64,000 nt of DNA, taken from contig BLZA01000005.1 of the NCBI GenBank assembly GCA_013423385.1, positions 124,001-188,000 of the forward strand, in the 5' to 3' direction. How positions within the stretch are numbered: position 1 is the first letter of the stretch; the number at the start of each line of letters is the position of its first letter. The notes under the pieces are model-generated. The model was not told where the DNA came from and made no database searches. It saw only the letters and a list, made by a program, of their open reading frames with translations. The stretch is from Naganishia liquefaciens. Its lineage: Eukaryota > Basidiomycota > Tremellomycetes > Filobasidiales > Filobasidiaceae. Below, piece by piece: positions 20,639 through 34,700 of this stretch. The position numbers were made by a program, and so were the translations under genes.

Positions 20639-23600
20639 ATGGACGCCCCACGTCGATCCACCCGGCTCAATGCTACACAGCAGCCCCCCCTTCCGTCCGC
20701 GACTGTCATCCATGACGACGTGCTCGCTCCGCCCATTGCAGCGGGAACGACCACTTCGCGCTCGGCGACAGCGACGACGGCTACTCAACCCGCAAAAGCC
20801 CCAATCTCCAAGCCCGTGCAAGAGCTTCAGCAGTCTACCGAGCCTCCCAATACCTTTGGAACGCTTCTCGTCGTAGTCTACAACACGGACCTCAACGCTT
20901 TTACCAAAGGCCCTTACAAGCAAGGCCGAGCCGAAGCCGCGGGGGAAGTCAAGGAATGTTATACGCGATTGATTAATCAGTTGAGGGATGCCGGATTGAG
21001 GGTGACGGCGCGCCCGGGGATCTCCAAGGGGAAAGAGGGCAAGGAAGTGTGGCTTTTCGTCAGATTTGCAAACGAGGATAAACTTACCGAGCTCGTTCAG
21101 CGGGAAAAGTGAGTCATTCTTCTGCTTCATCAGTGCCTTTACCAATATCAATATTCGTTCAGACACGAAGATTTCCTTCACTCCGTCTCGGCCACATCCC
21201 TTGCTCCAATCTCCTCGACACCACACCACGTCACACAAGGCGACCAGATCCGCCTCCTCCACCAACTCTTCATCACCTCCACCCTTCAGGGCGGCCTCGG
21301 CATCACACCAGGCGAGGGCGAATGGAAGCGCGTGACGACGATCATTCCGCTGCAGGATGAACGTGCCAACCAGGAATGGGTCAAGACCTGGTTGACCAAG
21401 AAGTGGACTGTGGGACTCCAGGGAATTGATGCGCGAGAGCGAGATCGATTGGCGGAACACGTATGGCGCTCGCTCTCCTTTGTCCACGCGCTCTCCCTGA
21501 CTTGACATTTCCCCTAGTTCGGTCCCTCCGTCTCCCTCTACTTTTCCTTCCTCTCCTTCTACACCCGCGCTCTCGTCCCGCTTTCCATCCTCGGTGCCTT
21601 CTTCTGGCTCGGCTCCAAGGGCATCTACGCCCGTCTCGCTGAACTCGTCGGACTCGAAACCTGGGCCCGCACGGGTGGACCCCGAGAGCTCGGATACGGC
21701 TGGAGCTGGAGCTACGCCTACGCCGGGTGCGTCGCCCTCTGGGCCGTGGGATTTGTCGAAGCGTGGAGGGTACAGGAACGCAAGATTGCCGTGCAGTACG
21801 GCACGCACAAAGTTTCCCGTGTGGAGCATCTAAGGCCGCAGTACCTTGCCAGTCTGTCGGATACATCGGGCATTCCCGTGCCGGATTCTGTCAATCAAAT
21901 TGCGACGTTGAGTCCTTCCCCGCGGGATACGGAATTCCTCAAGCGAGAAGCCAAGATGGCGACGTCTGTGCCCGTTCTCGTCGCGTGTGGCACAGCGCTC
22001 GGAGCACTCTTGACCGGTATCTTTATCTTTGAAGCCTTCTTTGCGCATCTCTACGACGGTCCGGGCAAACAGCTCCTCTCCCTTGTCCCGACACTGATGT
22101 TCGTCGGTGTCGTGCCCAACATTGTCGCCATCCTGCACAAGTTGGGCAAGCAGTTGACGGTGTGGGAGAATCATCCAACAAAGAGTAGTTTCGAGAGCAG
22201 CTTGACGATCAAGACTTTGTGAGTAGGTTCGGACATGACACCAGGCAGTGAATTGATCTTCTATTCTAGCGCCATCAATGCCATCGTCGCCTACCTTGGC
22301 CTGTTCCTCTCCGCGTAAGTTCCCCACCGTCCCGAATTGATGTGACGCTGACGCCCGCCACAGCTACGTCTACGTCCCGTTCGGAGAAATGATCATGTCC
22401 TACTTCAGCGGCATTCTTGCGCACCAGCAAAACACGGTTGCCGCCACGTCCGCCGAGGGTGCCGGAATGGGCGTGCACACAGACATTGCGCATCGAACTG
22501 GTATCAAGGGTGATCGGCTTGTCAATCAGTTGTTCGCTTGTGAGTTCCCATTCCTCTATTTCAAGGTCACCATGGCTGATCCCCCGTCAAGACACTGTCA
22601 CGAACCAAGCCATCAACGCATTTACTGAGATGGGATTGCCCTACATCAAGCAATACTACGAAGAATGGCGCGGCACGCATGGGAAATCCGAAGAGGACAA
22701 GAAGCAACATGACCGTGCCGTTGAAAAGCTCAATGATTCCGCTACGCCCGAGGAGAGGCGACTTATGGAAAAGGTCGCGCACGAGCTGCACCTTCCCGAG
22801 TACTCTGCTTTCGGTGAGTCAAAGTCTTATCCCCGAGGTCGAATTTCGCTGACACAACCTCACAGGCGACTATGCGGAAATGGTCACGCAATTCGGCTAT
22901 GTCGCCGTTTGGTCCGTCGTCTGGCCGCTTGCGCCGGTGTTTGCGCTCATCAATGATTACGTCGAGCTGAGGAGCGATGCCATCAAGATCTGCAACCATG
23001 TGCAACGACCTGTCGGCGAGCGTGTGGAAAGTATTGGTCCCTGGTTGAACGCACTGGTGAGCGCGATTGGCGTCTTCAAGTATCCACGAGGTTGACACGC
23101 ATGTTCTCAGTCCCTACTCAGCTGGATTGCCTTTGTCACCAACGCCACACTTACCTACCTCTTCCGGCCGAGCTTTGAGAATTCCGTTACGCACCAGTCT
23201 ATCAACCCCAACGTCAAGACCTATTCTTTTGCCAACTATGGATCCAACTTTTTGTACAATGCTCTCAATGACGCGTCGCGCGTTGGCAACAAGACGGTCC
23301 CCGTCGAATCTACCCAGTCCGTCTTACCCGCCTGGATTGCCGACTCTCACGTCGTCAAGACGATCCTGCCCATGGCCATCCCCACTCTTTTCGTTGGCCT
23401 ACTGGCTTCGCACAGCTACCTTCTCGCCCGGTCCGTTGCCCGCTGGATTGCGGAAAAAGTCATTTGGCAGGGCAGCGAGGAGGCGCACGGCTTGCAACGC
23501 GCCGAGGAGATGATGAAGAAGCGGTACCTTGCCGCGCGGATGGAAGAGTTGAATAGGAGTACGGCCGAGGCGGCAGCGACGGAGGGGCAGCATCCGGATC

Positions 23601-23686
23601 CGGTGCGTGATTTGGGAGAGGGCGTGTTCTGGAAGGGAATTCAGGATGGGAATGATGCGGTGATGGCGGCGCTTAAGATGGAGTAG
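20639..23686 (+). CDS. IST2: Ist2/anoctamin (TMEM16) family membrane protein
   Basis: The gene has eight or nine exons; the first ends at 21108 and joins HEDFLHSVSATSL after an intron. The N-terminus is cytosolic, with a ferredoxin-like dimerisation segment. About ten hydrophobic segments follow, beginning at FGPSVSLYFSFLSFYTRALVPLSILG. The landmark TMEM16 blocks are visible: FGYVAVWSVVWPLAPVFALINDYVELRSDAIK, which carries the acidic residues of the Ca2+/lipid groove, and LTKKWTVGLQ upstream. Fungal members are Ca2+-dependent lipid scramblases or, as yeast Ist2, ER-plasma membrane tethers. The long polybasic tail of yeast Ist2 is not seen; the protein ends soon after the last helix, roughly 880-890 residues in all, so scramblase activity is as likely as tethering. 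Confidence 0.9.
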
Positions 23687-23878
23687 GCCGGTCTCTTAGA
23701 GGGAAAGGAAGGTTCCGGGACTGATCGGAAGACGATGATTGAGTCCGTAGCTTAGCAATGTAGCCAACATGAAGACAAGCAATGTAGCCGTGAAAACATA
23801 TATTATAGAATTGGTCATGCGAGCATTACAACCAAGCCTTTCGATCGCCACTAGACTGCAATACGCCCCGCCACAAAC

Positions 23879-24691
23879 CTAGTACTTGTAGCGCGTCGAG
23901 TAATCTATTCAAGCAGAATAAGACACAGGTTCGATCTCCCCAGTTCACAGCGCTCACCTTTTGGTGCAACAACGAGACCACGGCCTTTGGATGCTCCTCG
24001 ATATACCGTCTCGATGATATCAATCATCTGTCGAGCGCGTGTGATCAGCTTTTTGCCTCGCAAGATACGAATAGTGCCCACCTCTTGTTTATCGCTGATC
24101 GGCCAATTACTGGTGATAACATTCTTGTGATCAGGATGGCTTGCGTAGAGCGGTACTGAAGGATGAGACTTACATCTTGTTATTGTTACCCGTTCCCAAA
24201 TCGATCATGATATGTTTATTTCTGACATAGGGAGGCTCCTCGTCGGATCATCACGCGGAACAGATATGGTAAACTCACCTGTAGAAGAACATCAGGGTAC
24301 ATGGGTCGTACAGTTCGTACATCTACCCGAACCGCCATCAGTTACGTCCCGCGCACTCTTTTATCGAGCTCACCTTGTTGAAATCCGGAACTTTTGTGAT
24401 ATCAACTACCGTAACCAGATTTCAGCCACTCTTCAAGCGACACGACACCAACACAGCCTTACCAAGATAAATTACGGCGAAATTCTGTACCTTTGCTTGC
24501 ACCTGATATAGCGTCTCATCCATGACCATGCATTGCTCGTCCCAATCATGTCCGAAGCGGATACAAACGACACGATCTTCCTCTACCGTAATCGCCTGGT
24601 CGACATGCCAGCCTGATGGGAGACTAGAGGGGATCAGTATACGATCTGAGAAGAGGCGGGAAGAAGCTTACTGGGTCATAAAGTAGGACAT
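23879..24691 (-). CDS. DIB1: Dib1/Dim1, U4/U6.U5 tri-snRNP 15-kDa thioredoxin-fold protein
   Basis: A gene in many small pieces: the first exon is just 20 nt (24672-24691, MSYFMT), then 24463-24623, and further exons down to a last one ending at 23879. Spliced together it encodes the very conserved Dib1 sequence: LPSGWHVDQAI, VCIRFGHDWDEQCM, YELYDPCTLMFFYRNKHIMIDLGTGNNNK, INWPISDKQE, and the end DYSTRYKY. The length, about 142 residues, equals that of yeast and human homologues. The protein sits in the tri-snRNP near the 5' splice site and must leave for spliceosome activation. At least seven introns interrupt about 430 coding bases, one of the highest intron densities in the window. Confidence 0.95.
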
Positions 24692-25705
24692 GTTGGGAGA
24701 AGTCGCTGGTTTCTGGTTGGCCGGTTCGTTGGGTGAGAGTCAGAACTAATCTTTCGAGCCGATAGTGGGAGCCTCGGCGGGGCGGTTGTTGTAGAAGTAA
24801 TAGGGTCAGAAGACGATCAGAGAGATCAAGAAGAAGAGCGGGAGCACGATGAACCTTCATGAGCTACTGTATGAGCAATGCAAGCCCGTCGATCACCTTG
24901 CACGTAATTCGGTTCCGCGACTGGTCTCAGCGAATTCCTATCGAGCTTAGAATCTAGCAGCCGGTCTGTTCAGGGAGGCTTGCCGGAACAAGCATCGTGC
25001 AGGCGCCGGGACATCCTCAGCAAACGTCAACTGATGGTGCACGCAGCTGGAATAGACGCCATGGTCAAAGCGAGATCGAGGTGCTCTCGATTCTATCAGC
25101 CAAGGATCGATTGCAGAATATGGACAAGTCCTCGAAAAACTATTATCCGACTTCATGAACATCAAGCAGATACCGCACATATCATACATGTTCCCCGCCC
25201 GCCAGTTACATTCCAGAAAGTACAACCCGTAAAGAGCCGCCCAACCCGGAATGCCCCTTCGTCAAACGCCCAGATCCATCCGTAACCAACGGGATGCATC
25301 AGACTAGCGACGAAGGGAGACGCATACAGGGCGAAATCCGTCAAGAAATCCTCTTCTGAGCTGGTTCAGGAACCAAGCGTTCGTGGAGCGTGAGCCGTAG
25401 CTCGGATCAAGAACGATTAGGCAGATACAGCTGTGAGAAGAAAGGGACAAGGCCTTTCAACAAGACAGCGATTCTTGACTTGTTATATACTGCGAAGAGC
25501 AGAGCGGTCACGTGAGCAAAGCCTGCTGGCTGACATAAGCACGAGGTGAGACATTCGAAGTCGGTCTATACCAGTACTGAACCTAGTTGGGATTAACTGG
25601 TCCCTGGATTCTACCTCCTATCATTGCCATAAGGGTTCACTCGGGGAAAGACAGAACAACATGCAATTCTAGACACCATCGTTCCAGCATCCCAAAAAGC
25701 CGACC
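24692..25705. other. divergent intergenic region between DIB1 and TEL1
   Basis: About 1 kb between two divergent genes. A palindromic CACGTG word lies near 25509. A minus-strand frame at 25162-25344 encodes a hydrophobic 60-codon stretch with no ATG and no recognised motif; it might be an exon of a small membrane protein, but nothing else supports it. Confidence 0.45.
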
Positions 25706-28700
25706 ATGCCACGCGATACCGCCTTCGCAGAGGCGCTTTCCAAGATCTCCTCGGACAAGATCAAGGATCGCGCCGAGGGCATGGCCAGCCTGCGTACCAT
25801 CTTCCAGTCTAATACGAGCGTTGAAAATCTGAGCGCCGTGGCTGAGAATGCTGGCTGGCTACAGACGTTCCAGGTGTTGTTTGGAGTGGTCAAGATGGAA
25901 CGTGCGGCGAGCTTGAAAAAGGGGAAGGGTCCGGCGGGGAGCTCGAGCAGTGGTAAGTCGCGTTGAAAGCCACAGTAGATACAATCAATTGATGTAAAGC
26001 AGCCGCCGAAACGAGGCTGTCGAACGCAATGAACCTCGTCCGATGGCTCGTAGAGCGATCTCTGACACATCTAAACAAAAAAGTTATCAACGCGCTCTTC
26101 AGTCACCTCACGCAGACGATCATCACCTCGGACGGCACCTTGATCCGCAATGCGATGGACTATATCAAAGCCCTCAAGATGATCATGTCCTATCCGCCGC
26201 ATCTCGAGCATCTCGGACAGGGATCATGGGAATGTCTCATGAGCATCTGCTGGGATGCTGCGCTTGGGCAGCGGGTCGAATATAGCAAGGAGGAATGGAC
26301 GGGTGACCTGGAACCTGAATCTTCAACCGAAGCATCCGAGAGCGAAGAGGAACAGGAATTTGCGACTCCCTCTGTGGGGACCCAAAAGCGCAAATACGCA
26401 TCCACGATGATGTGCACACTGGATCGCACTAGACGGAGCGAACGCGCAGGTCCAAGGCTGACGACGGAGACGACGGAATTGATCAGCATCATTCCGATTC
26501 TTCTCTCCACACCAAACGCTCCGATCCTGCCCCCACCGCACCTGCCGGAGGAGGACCGAGAATCCGATCAGCCCTTTGCACGTGCGGGGATCCGGATTCT
26601 CAGACGCACAATCAAGTTTCTTCGCGCACAACCCGCAGAGACTGCAGCTCATCGATCCATTCTGAGTGCGCTAACCATCGTCCTCGCCGAATTGGAGGTC
26701 AACGCCGTTCAAGTCATGATCGAGTTTGCGCACAAGATCCTTGCGCTGCTTTTGCCCCTATGGCATACAAAACTCAAAGATCAAGTCATCCTTGCGCTTC
26801 GCATCATTCTGCCGTTCCTCCCCATCTCACAATTCATCTGTGATGCCGAACCAGAGGAGAAACATATCGAACGGGCTGTTTTTAGCGATCTGTTGGCGTT
26901 GAGAGATGCTATCTCGCGTTCTGCACCTGGCAAGAGATCCCATATCCTCGAGCTACCGTACCTCTCCCTCGGTTTGGTTTCGGATCCCGCAAGTTCGGCT
27001 GCGCGTCCGATGCAGACGCCCTTGATCTCTGCGACGCCAGACTTTACCGATCCGATGATTATGAGCTGGGCTACTCTCGAACTATTGGCCGACAGCCTGG
27101 TATTACTGCATAATCATCATGAAGCGACTTCCCTCCGCTCGACAACGCCAAGCGCGACCGGAAGCAATAAGCGACAGCGGATCGAAGAGCCCGTGACCGA
27201 GCTGCTACGAGTGATGTCTTCGGCGCGGTACGTCGAGCACAGGCTGTCGGCGCTTCAGACGATGTATTTCTTCATTTTGCGCCATTGGGGACAGGTGCAT
27301 GATCGTCTGCAGGTTGTTATCAGGGAAACGCTGCAGCATCTTATGGTCGATCCCGTACCGGAAGTTCAACAGTGGGCTGATATCGATTTGGCGGCAATCT
27401 GTCACGTACAAGTGATTGCAGATACGCCCATGATCCAGCCGAGGACCGCGGCGCAAGCGGGATCAGGCCGACAGGAATGGCTTGAAATATGGTATCTTGC
27501 CCTTCGGAAACTGATTGTCACTGCTGGCGCATCAAGTCGAAGCGCAGCACTTCTATTGCAAGTCATCCTCAAGAAACAGCTTTTGGAACCGGTTCTGATC
27601 ATCACTTCGATCGGAAAATTCCTCGAAGCCGTCAATGATCAAGGTCCCGCGGCGCCTTATGATGCCGTCTGCGATTTCATGGTGGATTGCCTGGATGTGG
27701 CAGAGCAAGATGCGCGGATGCATCGGAAGGGCTTCACGGTCAAGGTCTCTGAATGGTTCAGGACGGCTTGGTTGGCGCAGGAGAAAATGATGGTGGATGC
27801 CGGAGACCGGGCAAACTATGAAATTTGCTCGGCATGGCGGTTGATCTGTCGACTATCGGGACTTGCTGGATGCTACAATCTCGTCAATGGCGGTCGACCA
27901 TTGATTGCGAATTCACTCTTTACTAGGATGCAAGAAGAAGGACACGTGGTCGAAATTCGGGACTTCATTCTCCACGCGAAGCTGTGGCCCTCAGAGCCGG
28001 AAAAACATAATACGATTGGCAGAACGTCTGAGAGCACGAAAGCGCGCATCCGACCGTATAGCACATCTGACGCCAGAAGCCTTTCCAGACTGTTCGGGCT
28101 CAAACTCCAGCAGCTTGATACAACCGACGCCGACGCGACTAACGTCGCCCGGCTCCGCACCAAGATAGACGGCTGTGTCCTCGTTCTTCTGGTAGAGAGC
28201 GGTTTCATCGATTCGGATCCGGAACATTCGCAAACCAACTTTGAGTCGGCTTGCGACTTGCTGGAAAAAATGTTGCAGATCGCATTTCAGAAAAATTGGT
28301 CGCTGGCCGAACGTGCGAGGCTTTTCGCTGGCCTGGATGCAATGTTTCCGCAAGCTGGATCGGCATCCCAAGGCAAGCATCCTGAAGCCCTTCTTTGCGT
28401 CGCCGGACCTACCTCGGGAGTTTTATCGGTGATCATGAGCAATGCCGGTCAGAAGCAGTCCCAGGTCGAGCACGAAGCCGAGATGCGATTCTCTGAGTTT
28501 CATGTCAAACTCTGGCAGAAACCTAAGGTGAGCTTTTTGCGGTCGCCGAGATCAATGTCGCTCATCGCCTATTAGCTTAACGATATGTTTCGCTCCCGAG
28601 TTCGTGATTTCCAGCAAATTCTGCAAGGCGAAGAATTGCACATCAATAGCGACATACTGGAACCGAGCGTAGGAGAAGCGGATGACGGTTTCGATGCAAT

Positions 28701-31700
28701 CAAGGTCGACGAGGAGATCAGCGTCAACACCACACAGATCGACACCAATGTCACAGAAGCTGTTGTCTCTTCATGCCTCCGCTGTTGCTTCTTGCCAAAG
28801 TACTGTGCCAATGGCATGTCTGCTCCGATGAAGGACCGAGTCACAATGAATATACTGCTGGCGGCCGAGCCATCCGTTTTCCTTCAGCTTTGTCGTCCAA
28901 TACTCCAAAGTATACGCGTCGGCGTTTTGGAATTCCACGATGACGCTATGATGTCCATCTATCAAGTGTTACAAGAGTTCCTGGGCTCATATTCGTATTC
29001 GCGATCATCCAGGATGCGCCGAATCGCATTCGACTTTGTGGATACCATCTTGTCCCGTCTCGGTCCCTTGAACACAGACAGCTTCAATACCGGCTCGGGG
29101 GAGCTCGCATCTATTTTCCTGAATTGGCTTGGATCTAACCTCTTGCAAGGAAACCTTGTCTTTTGGGAGGAACGCATGTCAGTCATTCGACTGTTCGCGC
29201 GAATCATACACATGGATCCTGGCAACGAGTCATGGATCAAGCGAGAACAGGCACATGAAGAGACCGATGATCCCGTTATGTTTCTTTGCTCATTGGTCGG
29301 GGATACAGACGCTCGCGTACGATTCCGCTTGGCAAGCATGGTTGCGGGCCTTCTGCATTGCCTACCAAATCGGGATATCAATATGCTTTACCGCGACATT
29401 CAAGTTCATTTCCCTACTAGAGGATTTCAAGTCGAATACATCCTCAGTATCCTCATTTTTCAAGCGAACGTCTCGATTGTGAACGCTGAAGGAAGATTCA
29501 ACTCGCTTTTTCACGTCTATGATACCGCTTATACGCGCAAGTTCGCAAGCGGACACGTTCAGGTCTGCCTGCAAAGCGTAGTCGATGCCCTGAAGCTATC
29601 AGGTATTGCCGATTTATATCAGCAATATGCCGCTCGTCTGACATTGCTACAACTGCGGAATGATGCGAATCCCGAAGAATTACCGATGCACCTGTACGGA
29701 TTCACAGGTCGCAAACAATGGGCAGCCGCTGCGTTGGCGTCAGTCGGCGGCGTTGCTCTTCTCGAGAACAAGACATGGGTTTGGGAACATCTTAGCGCGA
29801 TGGTCGGCCTATCTAAGGAGGAGGGCCTTCAATACATCTTCTCGTTAACTGCCGGCAATTTTCTGGCTTTCGAATATGATGCAAGAACGCAGCGATCTGG
29901 TAATCAAGATCGGATCTCATTGACGCAAATTTTGGGAGATTTCGAGAGCAGATTGGCAGAACTAGGCGGCAAGGGGAAGTTACATATGGATCCGATCGAT
30001 ACCATAGCCTCTGTGGTCACCATGCCGGGAGACGCCAGCACCACAGAGGAAATCTCGGCGTTACTACGCGCACAAACAGATGGTGCAGACAAATCTCGCG
30101 TGTTCGATCACATCTTTCCCGCCGAGTCTCACCGACCGCTCGAGACAGTGTTGGTACCCGTGGCCAGCGCCAAAGCCTGCATTCGTGTGATGCAGTGGAT
30201 TTTAGCCAAGGGTCACGACACCCCCGACAAGATCATCTACAACGTTACCATGCAAATAATGGGGAAACTGCACACTAAAATTCTGGTTAACGAGAGGCTG
30301 CGGCTGGTCCGTAATCTGGCATACTTTATCGCATATCATCATAGGGTATTCGTGGATTGCCAAGTTTTGGGATTCGTGCTTCTCCGAGTCGGTTGCGTCT
30401 TGGCTCAACATGTCGACTTGGTTCCGATGGCAGCCAACTTGATCACATGGATTCTTCCACATGTGAAAACCATCAAGGAAGCAGAAGGGGAAATGGTTTC
30501 GATAATCGCAAAGCTTTCCGCAGTAGCGCTGAAATGGCAGAACTCGACCTCGATCGATGGAATGCCCGGCATACAGCAAGCTGGAGAGCGTATCTTCGCC
30601 GGCCTGGAACACTTTATCGACATGCTTTGGAAAAGCTCGTCAGGGAATAGTCGGAATCGGATCTTTCTGCCGCTTCTTCCAATATGGCCACGAGCGTTGT
30701 CCAAAGCGCCTCAACAACGTTTGCGCGAGATGACTCGAGCGGAGCTTCTCGACACTGCCCAAAACCCCGCCATCCATTCTCAAATCTTCTCCTTGACTCT
30801 TCAACTGGCAAGCAAATCTGAAGCCTTGACGATCGAGGAAATCGATACATTTTCTTCCCGTGTGTTCTGGCATCTGAAAGACTCTCTGTCTAGCGGAGTC
30901 CAGCCTAGCGCCGAGGAGCTCTCAGCCTTCCTCGAAGTCTGCTACTCCTTTGGCGGGCGGGTCCGCTTGATCGATTCTGAAGCGTACTCTACCTTGCGGA
31001 CCAGGTCCACGCTTGCGAGCGCTCACAAGGGCAAAGCCGATGCAACGGAATCTATGACCGAGATCCTCTTCGCTATGTTCGAAAGGTTGAACAGCAGCGA
31101 TTTGGGTACTCTCCATCGGGCTTACGACACATTGTGCATCATTGGAGCCAGACTGAGGAGTCGCATTTCTAGTGCCAAGTTGCCGACTTTGTTAAAGCAT
31201 GAGATGGATCTTCAAAGAGCCCATGCTCCCCTACAGAAGTCAAGCCAGAGGACACTTTTCGACGTCATGAAGCTCGACCCTGCAGCGGACATCAGTCTCG
31301 CTCTGCTTACGGACACTGACAGCTGGGCCTCGATATTTGCTTCTGCAGCTTGCGTAGAGCTTGCTCGTCGAGATGACTTGCTCATCAAGGCGGCCTCTTT
31401 ATTCGAACAAGATCGCCGTTTGTCGCGTCAGCTCTTGCCTCAACTGGTACATCTCATCCTTGACAAAGAGGCAGTCGAACAAGCAGGCCAACAAGGAGAA
31501 GTCTGCCTGGCACTCTCCGGCTACGTACATCGCGTCTTGCAGACTCCGGAAATTCCTCTCGCTACCAAAACGGTCATTCTCGAAATCATATTATATCTTC
31601 GAAAACAAAGTCGTCCTGGGTCTTACAGTCATCTGGACAACGACTATTGGCTGGATCTGGATTTCTCGCTCATAGCAAAGGCTGCTCTAGATTGCAAGAT

Positions 31701-34700
31701 GTTCGCGACCGCTCTACTTTACTGGGAGCTCTACGTTGATCTTGACAGCAAGCCGGATGCTGAAAACAAACAAGCCAATACTCTAAACGGTCACCCAGTC
31801 GGCAGAGTTCATGATGAGCAAGATTTCCAGGTATGCATAATGGTTTCAATTTGGCCTTGTCTAACACTTCTCGCATTCCACAGTTGCTTTACGATATCTA
31901 CAATAACATTGACGAACCCGATGGCTTTTATGGCATACCGTTGGAAAGCAATGTCAAACAATCCCTTCTACAACGTTTTCAACACGAGAGCAATTGGTCT
32001 CTGGCTTTCAAGTACTACGGGGCAGAGTTGGAAGCTCGGGGACAATTTCCTCAGCATCTTCCTCGACTGACGCGATCTTTACAATCCTTTGGCATGGACC
32101 GACTGGCATTGCTATTATTCCAATCTGGGGAGAACGCGAGTCAGCTTGATGAATCCCTCCGTCTCCCTTACGACCTTGCATGGCGCACGCAAAGCTGGGA
32201 TTTACCCGAATCGGCCTTCTTGCCGGACGCATCAGATCGATCAATTTATACAGCTCTTCGCACAATGCATCGATCTCGGGATCTGGCAGAACTGCAACGG
32301 GTCGTGGAGGACATCGAGCGCGAAGAAATCGATTCTGTGAAGGCCTTTCCCTTTGAAGACGTGCATGGATCAAGAAAGAAGATGCGGGAGCTCTTGTCGC
32401 TACGGGAGATCAAGCGATGGAGTTTCGATTACCTGCCCATGCTCAGTTGCATAAATGGGTCAACAACCGAGCATCAGTTGATTATGGAGATACCCGAGCG
32501 TCTTGAGTGAGCAATATGGTGTGTTGAAGTTGGTCTGTGACTGATGTAGTCGCGCTAGACCCGAAATGATCGAGCAGATACTCTCTGTGCGATTGTCCTT
32601 GATCAGATCAGCAAAATCTCACGAGGAATGGCAACTTGGGGACATGCTTGCAGAACGGGGCAGAGTCTTGCTTCAGCTTGAACGCCAGTGTCTTCGGCAA
32701 CTAGGTGACATCGCTCGACAACGGAAAAATCTCGACGCTGCTATCAGGATCCTGGCGGAACAGCAGAGTTTGACAGCTAGTGATGCTGCAGACCATGTCG
32801 GCGAGTTTGCTGAGGTCTTGTGGATGCAGGGCGACCATGCGCTGGCCATTGACCAACTCAAGGATACCCTGGGCGTTTCTCGTCAATCTCTGTCACAGGG
32901 AAAGCGATCAAGCCAGGAAGTTATCAGCCCTATCACGCAAAGTAAACTGTTATCGCGAGTGGTAAGTCTATAAGAGATCGAAATCGAATCTCCATCCCGA
33001 TCTGAAGAACTTCTTTCGCAGGGACAATGGATGACTGAGGCAAAGCAAGCTCGGCCAGAATACATTTATGACGCATACTTCATCAAAGCAAATGCATTGA
33101 CGGAAGTCCCAGCAGCAAAACCTTTCCGTGAAGATCGTGCACTCATATACACTCGATTCGCTGGCTTTGCCGATCAGGAATATTCGCGCCTCCTACAGCT
33201 ATCTGACCTCGAGCAACGTCATCTTGTCCAGGAGCATCTAGCGGTCGACTCTTCGGAAGCGGATCTACCCCCTTCTAGCTCTCGCAGGGGTTCCGCTGCC
33301 CCGTCGGCAAGGAGATCCCAATCTACTCAGCTCGGACAGCTGGAAGGGCAATTCGCTTTCACTGAGTTTGAAAAGATCAAGAGAAAGTACCTACAGTATG
33401 CCATCAACATGTACGCCCGGAGCATGCAATACAGCGACAAGTACGACGACTCCATACATCGGATGTGTGCTCTCTGGCTGGAGAATTCTTCCGACGACAC
33501 CCTCAACGATGCGATCGGACACAACCTTCGCAGGATTCCGACGTCGAAATTCGCATTTCTTGCCTCTCAGCTGACTGCTCGACTCGACGCTGAAGATGTC
33601 AAGAGCAAATTCCAGCCTACACTCGATGCGTTACTCAAGCGCCTCTGCGAAGATCATCCTTTCCACATCATGTATCAGGTTATCACATTGGCCCGACCGG
33701 TTCAGTTGAGTAACAAGGTGCTCAATTCTGCCAGACAAGGGAAGACTCCGCGTGGAGTCAACGGAAGAGAACTCGCTGCTTCCAATCTCCTCGATCAGAT
33801 TCGGAGCATTGCCAGAAGGACAGCTCAAGTGAGCGACATGGAGCGATTTGCGAGCGCCGCCGTAGAGTGGTGTAATGTCCCTGCAACCAGGAGCAAGAAA
33901 GAGTTTTCCGTACCAGCCAACGCACAACTTGCAACCATACACGATCTTTGCATCCCAGTCCCCACTCAAGAGTTGCCATTCGACAAGTCCGGCGACTACA
34001 GTCCTTTAAATCAAGGCGGTCCTGCATTCATTCAAAGTTACGAGACAAAGTTCACGCTCGCAGGAGGCTTACACGTGCCAAAGATCATGAATTGCCTGGG
34101 TCATAACGGCAAACGTTACAAGCAGTTGGTGAGTGAATTTTTATATATGCCAAACAGGGTCAAAGTTCACAATTCTTCCGACAGTTCAAGGGGCACGATG
34201 ATCTTCGCCAAGATTCTGTTATGGAACAAGTCTTTACGCTAGTGAACACTCTGTTACAGCGCGACGAGGCTACGGCCTCAAGGGAATTACGCTTCAAGAC
34301 GTATATCGTGCTTCCTCTTGCAACCGAGACAGGTATCATTGAGTTTGTGCCCGACTCGATTGGTGTCGGAGAATGGTTGAACCCAGCTCATACCCGGTAA
34401 GCTCTCAATTGATGTCTCTCGCGGCCGAGTGTATTGATCGGTAAATATAGTTACCGTCCCAATGATCTTCACCCGCAGCAGTTTCGGAATGCGATGAAGG
34501 AATTGCAGGACCCTCCGCACCCGAAGCGACCAGCGCCAGCCTCTGAGCTCATAAGGGCATTTAAGGATATGCGCAAACAGTTTAAACCCGTTATGCGACA
34601 CTTCTTCACGGACATGAGCAACGACCCTATCGGCTGGTATGCAATGCGCCTCAAGTACGCTCGCTCTGTCGCCGTCGGGAGCATGGTGGGGCATCTTGTG

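Noticed and set aside
20588-21829. 413-codon minus-strand ORF opposite the first exons of the Ist2-like gene
   Set aside because: Long only because the sense strand is GC-rich coding sequence; the plus strand carries the conserved TMEM16 protein.
25162-25344. Small membrane protein between DIB1 and TEL1
   Set aside because: No ATG in frame, no convincing splice sites and no known family.
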